Source of the DNA: Sebastes aleutianus
Lineage: Eukaryota > Chordata > Actinopteri > Perciformes > Sebastidae
Length of the DNA: 64,000 nt
NCBI GenBank assembly: GCA_916700875.1
Contig: CAKAKS010000038.1
Location: 13,449,944-13,513,943 of the forward strand
Reading direction: 5' to 3'
Shown in pieces: positions 12,782 through 23,999 of this stretch. The notes under the pieces are model-generated. The model searched no databases. It was given only the letters and a program-made list of their open reading frames with translations, and was not told the DNA's origin. The position numbers were made by a program, and so were the translations under genes. Position 1 is the stretch's first letter, and the number at the start of each line of letters is the position of its first letter.

Positions 12782-12939
12782 ATCGAAAGAATAATGAAAA
12801 ATGTTAGTCTATACATTAGGATCTGGTCCAAACCGAGGCAAGGTCCGCTCTGCTTCGGTATATTTCGAGATAAGCATCCACCATTTTGGGAAATAGGTCT
12901 GACCGAAGGAGGTTACAGCGATACCTCCTTAAAGCAGCA

Positions 12940-13830
12940 TTTGTCTCCCTCCCACATACCTCCATCCCTCCCCAGCCTCTCCCTCTCTCCTCCTCCTCCT
13001 CCTCCTCCTCCTCCTCTCTCCGTCACTGCGTGGCGATCTGTTTTAAAGGGGGTGTGGCAGTCTGTCAGTCAGCTGCGTGTGTGTCCGTTAGTGTGTGTGT
13101 GTGTGTGTGTGTCACTCCATCTCCCCACCCACCCAGCCTTCTCCCTGCCCATAGCCCGCAATCATGCCATCTCCCCCAGCCACTTTGCCTCTCGCTGTTG
13201 GCAGCCGTCCATCTCTGTGTCCATCACACTTCCTGCTTTCTCCCGCTCGCCGCCTGCATTATTTAACAAAATGACATTATGCCCTTCTACGTCCCGGCTT
13301 CCGCTTGTTCTCCCGCTCCATCACGGCCACATTCTTCCTCTCCTTTTTTTCTCATCCCCGTCTCCCTCCATCCGTCTGTCCTTCCGGTTGTCCCTCCCCC
13401 GATGCGGGGTTTCGTTACACATCAATAGGACTCTGGTTACTGCCTTCTCCGCGAGCTCCTGTCTCCTCTCTCCCTCCCGCTGCTCAATCTCCTCGATTAT
13501 GTATCTCCACACCCCCTCCCTCCATCCGTCTCTGTCTCCCTTTTTCTCACCATCTCCCTCTTTTCCGCTTTGTCCTTCCTGTCCTCTGCCCCGTCTGTCT
13601 TAACTACCTACAGTATCTGTCACCCAAACCCTCCCTCCCTCTTTTTCCATTCTTCCTCCATCGCCACTCATCCTTCCCCTCCCTCTGTCCTGTTTCCCAC
13701 CCTTCCTCTCCTGTTCTCCGTACTGTTAAAGTCGCATCTTCTTCCTGTACCTCGCATCTCTCCCCGCTACACTCGTGCGATCCTCTTTTTCTCCCCGGCC
13801 ATCCTTTCCTCCCTCTCCATTTCCCCGAGA
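12940..13830 (+). repeat. pyrimidine-rich (C/T) low-complexity region
   Basis: Close to a kilobase in which the + strand is mostly C and T, with repeated CCCTCC, TCTCC and a (TCC)9 tract at 12988-13014. The long Ser/Pro/Leu-rich open frames here come from this composition and match nothing. Such strand asymmetry can form triplex DNA. Confidence 0.85.
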
Positions 13831-15549
13831 GTGCTGTTGATGGAGGAGCTGGCCGCCGGCCAAAAACCCAGAAGGGGCTGAAGAGAGAGGGCTCCCTGTT
13901 CGCCCATTTCTCCGACTGTCCCCTCTCGGTCTCGTCCTGTCTGTCTGCCCATCTCAGGACCTGCAGTTCCTACCCCCTTTTTTTATGCATGTCGTCCCCT
14001 TTCCTTCAGCGCTCCCTCTGCTGTCACTCTGCTGTCTGTCTGTATTTCCCATGCTGCCAGCCCCTTGCGTGGCCGGAGTGTCAGCCGTGGCAGCTGAAAC
14101 ACTGTGTGGGCCCTCTGTTCTCTCTCCCAGCAGAGAGAAGGATGGAAGGTGAAGAGAATCCCAGTAGCCAAAAGAGTGAAAGAGATTGCATCTATTCTGT
14201 CCTCACGTGCTCTTTTTATGCAACCGCTCAAGCCCCATTTTCCCCCTTTGATGCCTTAGATTTATGGCCCTGAACTGCACAACAAAGCAGATGCCATGAT
14301 GTTTCTGAAACGCCACATTGCTGTATGCTTTTGTTCTGGCTTGTGGTAAGTGTCATGCAACGTTGTTGGGTTCAATTTTGCAGGGAAGAGCAATATATTT
14401 GGAGCCATTTGAAACCCTCTCACCAGGCAGGCAGTCAAGTTTTACTATCTGCTTTTACTCTGAAAAAGCTTCTGGGAATGGATACTACAGGGAGTTTCCC
14501 TAAAATTAAACTACCCATTGTTTCCTTTCATATTATCCGACAACTTTAATTGTATACAGGCCCAGACTGTTTGAACAAAGGGCATGAAGTATAATTTTAG
14601 TGCTCTTGTTTACAAGAGGGAAATGGGGATTAAAGTCTTGTATAACATTAGAATTCCCACTGCAAATTGTACGCATTTATGAGACGTAAGTCAAAAGACA
14701 GATTACTACCACGTATCTGCTAACCTAGAAACAAGAAAGCATTTTATCATAGCAGGATATTCACGGCCCTTACATGGTTCCCTGTACATTAGGTGTGTTT
14801 GTGAGTGTAATAAAGCACCTATAAGGGCTCTCTGCCCCCATTACGATTGTCTTTCCTATGCTATAGTTCCACTTATTACCACAGCTCACACTAATAGGCT
14901 TCTCTCAGCCCTGTGATATGCGATGTTACGCTATGCACCTCTGCTCACTCCCTCCTGCTCTCTCGAGACTTTGAGGTGAGCATAGTGAGGCGATGGGCTT
15001 AGTTAAGCACGCATAAATTTGATTAGAACCCCCCCCCCCAAAGGAGCAGCTATTGGGATGGCACACTAGCATTTCCCTCCGCTGCCCCGTCCCGAACCCA
15101 GCCTTTAACCTCTACCACTACACCACCCTCTGGTCGCAGGCCTCCTCCACCACCAGCACCAGGAGCTTGAGTTTAGGCACCACACTTTGCCCATCCCCAG
15201 CCCCTCAGCCTTCCCAAGATTCCCAGCTCCGGCCCTCGGATGGGCATTCATGTGCAACCAGCATATGTCAAACATCTCTTTGGAGGATAGATGGAGGGAG
15301 GGAGAAAGTGGAGGAGGGAAGAAGAGGGGGGAGTGTGGAATGGGTTTGTTTGCGTTCTGCAGGGACATCACGCGTCAGTCATTTTCTGAGCACAATTAAA
15401 GTTAATGAGCTATTTTGTGTTTTTTTTTTTGCTCTGGTGCAAGTTTCCCTGGGAAAGAAAACTGTCCCGAAGTCGTGATAAGACTCCTTGCACCATCTCC
15501 TGTCTGTAGTGCTTCAACTAATTATTAGTTTTAATTACCTAGAAATGTC

Positions 15550-16180
15550 TTAAAGCTCAAGTAGGCAGAACGTTTTTGGCATCATTGGGCAAAAAATCCA
15601 TAATAACCTTTCAGCATATTATATTTCAAGTGCTCTGAGAGAAAACTAGACTTCTGCACCTCCTCTTGACTCTGATTTCAGGCTTTAAAAAAATTTGCCC
15701 GTGACGGAAGACTTTGACAAATCACAGGTCATTTCAGAGAGAGCGTTCCTATTGGCTGGAGTTGGTATTTCCTGAACTGATCTCAACATGGCTCCCGGGT
15801 CACAAACTTTCTCATTTTACAGCTGAACAGTACACTACAAAGTGTTTCTGAAAGCATTTGAGGTGAGAAATAGACATTACAGTAACAGAATATTGATTCA
15901 TATTTGATCAGCGCTGCCTAGTTTGACCGTTTGATTGGAGTTTGTGAGTGATTGACAGCTGCTCAGAGACGGCAGGCTCCAGCTCGGCTCTGATTGGTTG
16001 TTTTCCTCCGGTCTGTGAAACCTTGCAGATGCCATTAGGAGCACCGGAGGACACAGAGGCATGTGATTTTTTTTTTTCAGATGACCTGTTTCATTCACAA
16101 CTGTCAGGATATAGTGACTGTTTTATAAAAATAACTTTTTTTAATCATATTTGCTCCATTTCTACCCACTGCAGCTTTAA
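15550..16180 (+). mobile_element. TTAA-bounded non-autonomous element (AGCT family)
   Basis: TTAA/AGCTCAAGTAGGCAG at the left and CTACCCACTGCAGCT/TTAA at the right; the 15-bp ends match at 11 positions as inverted repeats. I recognise the interior as a common repeat of spiny-rayed fish, with two short segments resembling CCAAT boxes (ATTGGC, GATTGGTTG). No reading frame of interest. Confidence 0.8.
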
Positions 16181-16481
16181 GGGGAAACTTCAGAGTTCTT
16201 TAAGTGAAGCTCTTGATTGATTAAAGGCAAGCGGATGTGAGCCTTTCGTGCAAATCAAGACATTGTAAAGCAGTGATTCACCCCCGGCCTATAGACTTAG
16301 TGGCTCTCAAACACCAACATAAAGCATTGCCAGCAGTGCAATGGCCTTACTCATCACTTCGGCGCCTGTTAACTTTCTGACCGCAACGATGCGTGCCTGA
16401 TGACTGTATCTCCGGTTTTCAGGTACTGACCTGCCCTGTGTGTGTGTAAGAAACTAACCGCCAGTGTGCAATCATGAGAAA

Positions 16482-16508
<27 letters not shown>
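16482..16508 (+). repeat. (GT)n microsatellite
   Basis: About 13 uninterrupted GT units. Confidence 0.93.
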
Positions 16509-16512
<4 letters not shown>

Positions 16513-18112
16513 CTCGCTCATTCAGCCCCAAAGCACATTTATAAATCTCCGTTAAATCATATGTTTGAAAACTCCTTTTTTTGCTGCTCGTCTCCATCCT
16601 GTCTCCTACACTGTCATTTGATCTTACAGCTCCCGTCTCTCTCACATGACACAATGCCCGGGCTTGTTCCACGGTAGCGTCCTCGCTAACAGGATAGCAT
16701 TCAAGTTGCCACTTATCCTAACCGGCGCTCCGCTGTCGTTATTATCTTAATTTATTTTCCTTTTGACACCCACTATTAGGAGTTTGTGGCGCGGGGTGAT
16801 TGACACGTCCCTCCGAAGCATCAGTCAAATGGAATTTCACTGGGTGTGCTGGGAAGAATCCCTCAGCCAATCAGAGAGAGTGACATGCCAGAGTAAAAGT
16901 GAATGAAAAGGTTTATGACGGCAGCGTTCTTGGTTAAACAAACTACTTTGAAGCTTGACTGTTCAGTGAGTCATCATTTTGTTTTTGCAAAATAATAATG
17001 TGAGTAATTGAACAGCGTGCCATGCCAAAGTCCACTCAGGGGGTGAATACTTGTCAAAACGGGTAAAATGTGATGAATTACTGTCAGTGTCAAATGTTTG
17101 ATTGTTGCATTTCTCACTCTCTGATATAAATCTTCAGCTTTCAGCACTGTAGAGTGATATTTCAGCTAGTTTTAAACAAGTCACTGCCCCACTGACTCCC
17201 CTATTCAGATATTTTAAGCAACCCTGAAAAGCTTTTGAACACCCCGGTTGTTTCCCTCCGATAAATTTGCTCATTTGCACGCCGTTGTTGAATCAGACAG
17301 ACCTGTGCGACACGTTCCAAGAATTGCCAGAGCTGCCCACGAGAAAAAACAAGCCTTGTGATATCTATTTAATTTGGTTGTCTCCCTTAATTACCATTGA
17401 CTTCCACTCCTCTGTTTGACCTAATTTGAATTCTCTGTGCCTGTTGTTGCTTTTGATTTCAGAATCTGTCTGGGGGCTTATTTTGTTTGTCTGAGTCGCT
17501 TGCTAAATATTTAATTGGGGCTCTGCCAATTGGGCTCACTGAGAACGTCAAGTCCAGCAATATCTGTTCACTTCTCTCACCGCCTCGGGCTTGTTATTTT
17601 AAATTCTTTGTCAAAGGGCAGACATCACGTACGTCAGCAGAGGAAAGCAGTTGCACTTGACAAGGGAAATGTGGACAGGAAAATGAATAAGTAACTCTCT
17701 CCTTGCTCCGACACTAGCCCCCGTGATGCTGCAATACGTGATGTGAAGGACCGTATGTGAGTTTGTCATTCAGTCACAATTGCCGGATAGACAACATGCC
17801 ACTATTTTCGCATTGATTGCCGATGCTTTGGGCTCAGGAGCTCAGTGTATTTGCACACTCTGGATCTCTCTGTGTATTTCTCTCTTTCTTCTGTTTTCCA
17901 TGTTCTGTACACTGTCAGATAAAGCAGAACCACCATAATCTAATCAAAAGAAAAAGCATCTACTTTGCCTTTAGCCCTCTCTTCTTCTGCATCAAATCAA
18001 AAACAAAAACAGAAGGCTTTATTAACACTGTCAGATGAAAGCAATGTTTGTTCCCCAGAGACTCGTGCTATATCTGTTATGCTGTATGGAGCGTAAAATG
18101 TCCACAAAGGGC

Positions 18113-18656
18113 TAGAGCTGGGCGATAATTCAATATGATAATTTATCGTCTCTCAATGAAATCATATCGTAATTAAATCATCATCTAAATTGATAATAAT
18201 AACAAACAAATGCTCAGAAAATCTCATCATTTTGCACTAACTTTCTTAATTCAATGAGAAAATACTAATATTGATATTCGATACCCTTTTCTATACCAAG
18301 GGGAAACTTTACACAACATTAAGGGCATATCATTTTAGATTTTTTTAAAAGATAAATAGCAATGTGAGCGCATCAACTTGCTGTTGTGGAGAAGAGAGAG
18401 CAGAAAGCATAGCTGTTAACCGTGTATCGATACTGTTGAAAATCAGTATTGAAACTCAAATATTCAGTATCAATATGTATCGATACTTCTCTATATTTAA
18501 TTCACACAGGAGTATACAAAACCATGTGGTTATTTCATATAGACTATTCATTTATTGAATTACCAGAAAACATGCTATATTGTGATGTATATTGTTATTG
18601 AGATATGAAATGACCTATATCAGGATAGAAGATTGTGGCCATATCGCCCAGCCCTA
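18113..18656 (+). mobile_element. hAT-type non-autonomous element (TAGAGCTGGGCGATA)
   Basis: Ends TAGAGCTGGGCGATA and TATCGCCCAGCCCTA are inverted repeats with one mismatch. Flanks caaagggc (18105-18112) and caaaggac (18657-18664) are an 8-bp duplication with one difference. The right end is 69 bp upstream of the third coding exon, so the element may sit over or beside the branch point. Confidence 0.9.
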
Positions 18657-18686
18657 CAAAGGACCATGCCGTTAACCCTTTCGGTG

Positions 18687-18687
<1 letters not shown>

Positions 18688-18723
<36 letters not shown>
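18688..18723 (+). repeat. (CT)n tract forming the polypyrimidine tract of a splice acceptor
   Basis: About 17 CT units running directly into the ag acceptor of the third jarid2 coding exon. This is the clearest case in the window of a microsatellite acting as a splicing signal. Confidence 0.93.
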
Positions 18724-18724
<1 letters not shown>

Positions 18725-18725
18725 G

Positions 18726-18849
18726 GTTCCCTAGCCAATGGGCAACTGAACGGCTCGGGGTCAAAGGGCAGCCACAAAGAAGATGGGTCCTTGCGCTCTC
18801 AGGGCCACGGCAGCCGCGAGTACGGTGAAGACGGACCTGCAAAGAAGAG
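18726..18849 (+). CDS. jarid2: jarid2 coding exon (third): low-complexity linker ending at GPAKKR
   Basis: The acceptor is an uninterrupted CT dinucleotide run ending in ctag. The donor is AAGAG/gtgaga. Incoming phase 1 and outgoing phase 2 fit both neighbouring exons. The 41 residues run from GSLANGQLNG to EDGPAKK, and the final Arg is split over the next junction. The segment is rich in Gly, Ser and charged residues and weakly conserved. It corresponds to the linker between the ubiquitin-interaction helix and the methylated-lysine segment in mammals, where GPSRKRPRLQ matches GPAKKRPRLQ here. No domain is visible. The assignment rests on phase, splice sites and the conserved end. Confidence 0.9.
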
Positions 18850-19572
18850 GTGAGACTGCGTGTGTGTTTTTATGTGTGTGTAACATTCCCCATTCTGTTG
18901 AGTCATTGGGTTATTAAAAGGCTTTATAGAGCCCTGAATGTTGTATTGGTGTAGAATTGTGGGCCTGTCTTGAGTTTATATCAAAGGCTGCTGATACTGT
19001 GAGCGTGAATGTGCGAGGCTGCGAGTGTGAGGAGAAACTTTGCACACATGTTACAACGTGCAGCTTCGTTGTGATGGATTTCCTGAGTTCTGAGGGTTGA
19101 GAAGCTGCTTTCAAGTTCTTTACACTGTTTTACACACACACTTTATCTTCCTCCATTGTTTTTTTATTTTCCGTTGCTCTCTTTGTCTCCTCATGTATTC
19201 TCTCTTACAACATCCCCAGCAAAATCAATTCAAAATGTTTCAGCGCGACTTAGTTCATCGCATTGATTTTTGTACTTAGTAGCTCCCTCTCTCATTAAGC
19301 GCGTGCAGTAAAGATTTTGGAGAAGAGCAAGTTGTCTATTAGTTGTGTAATAGAAGATGACAGTCAACAGAGAAGTGTAAACAGCACCACCCTTTAAAGA
19401 GCGCCGCCGAGGTCTTTTAATGAGCACACCCCCTCTTCTTTTAACGCAAATGCCATTTCAGTCATTTATAATTAGCCACTTAAAGGAATGTTGCCATGCA
19501 TTTCCAAATGAATCATTTACAAATTTAACTTGTCGCAGAGTACAATACACTGTTAATTTCCGGCAGGCGTCA

Positions 19573-19591
19573 TTTTTTTTTTTTTTTTTTT
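19573..19591 (+). repeat. poly(T) tract
   Basis: Nineteen T residues; followed at 19634-19643 by a short A run. Confidence 0.9.
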
Positions 19592-19998
19592 AAAGGCATT
19601 TATTATATCACGAGTGAATTATTGAAATGGTGAAAAAAAAAAAGTAATTTTCAGATAGATTGGTACAAAACACTGCTCTCTCTCTTTAGACAAATGTTCT
19701 TGGAAAAATGGAATAAAGGATTGTTTGGATAATGTGATGCGTCTAATGCATTCAGCATGAAGCAGGTTTTGAAATCACAAGCTGGAAAATATGATTTACA
19801 AATAATCACGCTCTATGGAGTGTACAGCAGATTAAAATGGCTTGTGTGTGTGTGTTGAAGCTGATGTTTTTCCTCTGCCTCAACACCACATTCGCTCACA
19901 AACAATACAGGACATGTTCATGCTTATATTTTCAGCAGCCATAAACCTTTTTCTTATATTTTTATTCTTAAACAGCCCGCAACTGTACTGTAGGTGGC

Positions 19999-20000
<2 letters not shown>

Positions 20001-20031
<31 letters not shown>

Positions 20032-20101
20032 CGTGAGTGCATGCTTGTGTGTGTTGTTTTGTTCTGCTGCTGGTCTCACACACACACACACACACACACA
20101 C
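20001..20101. repeat. GT tract facing a CA tract (inverted microsatellite pair)
   Basis: (GT)14 at 20001-20029 and (CA)12 at 20077-20101 are complementary and 47 bp apart, so they can fold into a hairpin. Confidence 0.9.
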
Positions 20102-20385
20102 TGACAGGGCATCAAAGCATCAGTGTAAAGCTAGGGGCGGAGTCTGGGGGCCGGACGGCAGCAGATGTCCCTCTGTAATGAGCAGCCCATACAGGCTCCA
20201 TTCACTGCGTGTCAAGCACCTGCCTAAGTCCTGCTAGCTGTCATTCGATACTGTAACCTCCAAAATCTGAGCTCGGTCATTACGATCTTTCATCTACCTG
20301 GCGTTGAAAACAGAAGAGCGTGCCTCTGAAGCAGCTCATAAGGAATTAAACGTTTTTCAGGAGGCTGTTCAAGAGACGTAAAAGT

Positions 20386-21486
20386 TAGGGGTGTAAGAAA
20401 ATATCGAAAATATTAAGATATTATGTTGTGTGATGCTGTATCGATTCTCAAAAACGCGGTTCTGCAAAAATGAACTCAGTCAATACTTTTCATTTGCAAA
20501 GATTTGCGCTTCCTCAGTGTATGTGCCCTCTCAAAGTAGTGCTATGATGTTGGATGTTACGGGGACTGTGATAAATGTAAATGCAGATCCCACTGTTCTG
20601 ATTGTATAAATAAAGTAAAACTGTGCTCTTTATACTATGACAGTTTTCCTAAAATTTGATTTTAAAAAATCAAGGGCTGTCAATCGATTCAAATATTTAA
20701 TTGCAAAATTAATCACACATTTTTTTATCTGTTCAAAATGTACCATAAAGGGAGATTTGTCAAGTAATTAATACTCTTATCAACATGGAAGTGGGCAAAT
20801 ATGCTTGCTTTATGCAAATGTATGTATATACTGTATATATTATTGGAAATCAATTAACAACACAAAACAATGAGAAATATTGTCCAGAAACCCTCACAGG
20901 TACTACATTTACACTCAGATCATAACATGGTGAACTAAAGCCCAACAGACAACAACAACTGTCAGTGTGTTGACTTGACTATGACTTGCCCCAAACTGTA
21001 TGTGATTATCATAAAGGTGGCATGTCTGTAAAGGGGAGACTCGTGGGTACCCATAGAACCCATTTTCATTCACATATCTTGAAGTCAGAGGTCAAGGGAC
21101 CCCTTTGAAAATGGTCTTGCCATTTTTTCCTCACCAAAATTTAGCATAAATTTGGAGCGTTATTTAACCTCCTTCGTGACAAGCTAGTATGACATGGTTG
21201 GTACCAATGGATTCCTTTTCTAGTTTCATATGATACCAGTATTATCACTCTAGCTTTAAAACAGAGCCAGCTACCACCTCCGAATGATCAATTGCGTTAA
21301 TGAAATTAATGGCATTAAAACAAATTTGTGTCAAAGGTGTTATTATCGCATTAACTTTGACAGCTCTAAAAAATTGCAATATAATGCCTTGCTTACAGTA
21401 TGGCAGTATATTGCAATATATTGAATCGTTACCCCTGCATCATGATACGTATCGTATCGCCAGATTCTTGCCAATACACAGCACTA
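20386..21486 (+). mobile_element. hAT-type element (TAGGGGTGTAAG), outer layer of a nest
   Basis: Ends TAGGGGTGTAAG and ATACACAGCACTA are imperfect inverted repeats. gtaaaagt occurs identically at 20378-20385 and 21487-21494, a perfect 8-bp target duplication. The element proper is about 404 bp, rich in TATCGA/GATACG motifs, and is split by the element at 20672-21368. Confidence 0.92.
20672..21368 (+). mobile_element. hAT-type element (AAGGGCTGTCA), nested copy
   Basis: Ends AAGGGCTGTCA and TGACAGCTCTA. The interior is collinear over most of its length with the intact copy at 50286-50860 and carries the shared core (ATATCTTGAAGTCAGAGGTC). Flanks aaaaaatc and aaaaattg agree at six of eight positions. 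It interrupts the outer element, so it inserted later. Confidence 0.85.
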
Positions 21487-21942
21487 GTAAAAGTCAGAGA
21501 TCTTAGAATTTATGAAAGTTGTACAGCCTTGGCTATGAAATGGAGGTAAAAGTGTAAAAGAAAGACAGAAAAGCATTATCTTGATGTCAGAGAGGATGAC
21601 TGAGGTTGGATCGTACACTTAGAGAATAATTGTACCGTGAGCATTAACCCTGTACTCTCTACCGACTGAGGAAGAAAAGCACTGAAGGAATAACGTATAA
21701 CAAGGACACTCTCGTACTTGTATTCTCCGTCGCTCTGATGGCCTGTAGTGCTGTGTGTTGTGTTGAGTGGAGTTCAGTTCGAGGCCAGCTTGCTCCACGG
21801 TTTTCATTAGTTCACTCCACGCACACACACAAACACGCATACACACAGCGGGGCTGAATGAAGAAAGGCTTTCTATCTGATGCTAATGAAACACAAGCCT
21901 AGCCAGTACTTGGCAATGCCTCATGCCCTCTTTAAAAAGCGT

Positions 21943-21946
<4 letters not shown>

Positions 21947-21974
<28 letters not shown>
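21947..21974 (+). repeat. (GT)n microsatellite
   Basis: Fourteen uninterrupted GT units. Confidence 0.95.
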
Positions 21975-21975
<1 letters not shown>

Positions 21976-22545
21976 TTTTATGTGTGAGGGATGACTCCAG
22001 TGCCCTGGCATGGCTGCCCCGCACTGTTCCCGAACAGGACTAAGTGAGATGATGCCAGGAGCTTTTACACCTGGCACTGGCCAAAACAGACGGGAGGAGC
22101 GGTGGCGTAGCTGGTTCCAATTTTGAGTGGAGAAAAAAGTTTCACACTGTGGAGAGAGGATGAAGGGATAGACGGAGAGGGAAAGACTGGGAGGAGCAGC
22201 AGAGAGAGAGAGGAAGGGAGGTAGGGACAGAAGGACAGGTGCGAGTGATTTTTGGCAGGAAGCGGCCCCCTTTAGAAGTCTTTGAGATCAACTCTGTGTT
22301 TGCCTTCCCATGCTCCTGAGATTGGTGGAGACACTGGCAGCACATCCCCTCAAACATGCCAGCTCATTGTAGCCCTCTCCTACCAGCATGACCATATTCT
22401 CCAAATGGGGTTTCCCCTGCCAAAAGCAGGCCTTGCAAATACACACGCAAACTTATATTCACAACCCCACACACAGTCTCATCTTCGCTGCCATGGTTTA
22501 CTGACCTACTTATATTCCTGCACCTCTGTTCCTCTCCCACATTTG

Positions 22546-23059
22546 TAGAAGTGGGAAATCACCAGAGGCCCAATGATACAATCTTATAATGATACTTATA
22601 GTCACGATACGATCTTATTGCTATTTTAAACATTTTGTGATATGCGGAGTATTGCGATAAGATAGATTGCGATTTTATTACCTTTGTTTAACTGCAAGTT
22701 ATGCAGTTTGTCAAAGTCTGTTTTATCTAATAAGATAAAGTTTTCACTCACTAGAGTTTTCATTCACATATCTTGAGGTCAGAGGTCAAGGGAACTCTCT
22801 GAAAATGGCCATGCCAGTTTTTCCTCACCAAAATTTTGCCCAACTTTGGAGCGTTATTTAGCCTCCTTCCCGACCACCTAACATGACATGGTTAACAGTG
22901 AATTCTTTAAGTTTTCTAGTTTCATATGATACCTGTATCTTCATTCTAGCTTTCAGATTGTTAAGAGGTTAATAGTTTATATAATACAAGATTGATACTT
23001 GACGTCTGTGTATCGATACAAGAATACTGTTATCGATTTTTTCTCCCACCCCACCCCTA
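22546..23059 (+). mobile_element. hAT-type element (TAGAAGTGGGAA) with shared core
   Basis: Starts TAGAAGTGGGAA, ends CCCACCCCACCCCTA. Flanks cacatttg and catgtttg agree at six of eight. The outer parts are GATACGATCTTATTGCTATTTlike sequence shared with 41696-42233. The middle is the core module with ATATCTTGAGGTCAGAGGTC. Confidence 0.78.
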
Positions 23060-23959
23060 CATGTTTGATATAGGTTTGAAGACAGCCTGTGTAATTGAGG
23101 TGTTTGTTGCTTGGTATTTAACATGAAGTTTTTGTCTTGGCTAGCGGAGTACTGCAGGTAGCTTTATCCGTTGCATATAGGATTCAAACTTTTTTGCAGT
23201 TGAATAGAATACTTCTGTGTCTTCAGTTCAGTCGTAAAACATGCTGCTGGCACAGAAGCGTCTTCTCCAATAAGCTGTCGTAATTTTGGCGTTTTGTCAG
23301 CATCTTGTAAATCTTGTAAAGTCATAAATGGGATGAATAAATCATTCGCTGGTATTCATTGGTATTTTAATTTAGTATTGCTGCTCTCACTGGTACAATC
23401 TAAACTCCAGTGTGGTTTCTTTTTTCATCTTTGAGGACAATTTTGTGGCTCGATTGTGTCTATGCTTTGGAGATTATTCTGGTTTTTAATTTGCGTAATC
23501 ATTATTAATCTGGTAGTCGTTTCGTAGCCTCTAAATGGGAAACGAATCAGTGAATCTGATGTGTTATAAGATTTTTTGGATTCGCTATTAGATCATGTCT
23601 TATTTCAGCTCATCTGATTTATGTTTACAAGAGGTTTTCATGGCATTGCCGCCGGCGACTCAGCTGTTAGTTCAACTGCGTGCAAGTTTTAAAAAAAGTG
23701 TGGGTAGAGTGTGTGTGTGTAGATCAGAAGTTGAGTGGCCCTCTTAAACAGGCTTCTTAACTTAATTTCTGCGTTTCTCTCTCTCTTTCTCTGTCCCTCT
23801 TTTCTGTGCCTCTTTTCTTCTCTCTCTCTCTCTTCACTGAACCCCACTTTTGGCTCTCTTTGAATCTACTCCCTCTGTTGTCTCAGCCAAGACACACACT
23901 CACACACTCAGCTGCTGCCGCTTGTTTTGTTTCGACTTAATGAATGCCAAGTGTGTACA

Positions 23960-23961
<2 letters not shown>

Positions 23962-23994
<33 letters not shown>
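23962..23994 (+). repeat. (AC)n microsatellite
   Basis: About 16 uninterrupted AC units. Confidence 0.94.

Positions 23995-23999
<5 letters not shown>

Larger units (their letters stand above)
11815..12813 (+). mobile_element. decayed hAT-type element (outer layer of a nest)
   Basis: 11815-12088 resembles the family seen at 37205, with gattagtcggttaatgga near the start and CTCTGGGAAATTATGATGGG. The sequence resumes after 12781 with aataatgaaaaatgttagtc. Limits are approximate. The element at 12089-12781 interrupts it, which gives the order of insertion. Confidence 0.55.
8360..18725 (+). other. jarid2: jarid2 intron between second and third coding exons
   Basis: GT-AG intron of 10.4 kb. It holds a hAT-type element (8470-8962), a possible retroelement 3' piece (about 9446-9520), a CAGA tetranucleotide tract, a nest of elements (11.8-12.8 kb), a pyrimidine-rich kilobase (about 12940-13830), a TTAA-bounded element (15550-16180) and a hAT-type element (18113-18656) ending 69 bp before the next exon. 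The stretches 9.8-10.9 kb and 14.3-15.5 kb show nothing recognisable. 16.7-17.7 kb lacks repeats and has the even, TAATTA-containing texture often seen in conserved non-coding DNA. Confidence 0.85.

Noticed and set aside
12794..14273. Open frames of 269 and 322 codons rich in Ser, Pro and Leu
   Set aside because: They come from the pyrimidine-rich composition. Neighbouring frames look the same, and no motif or exon border is present.
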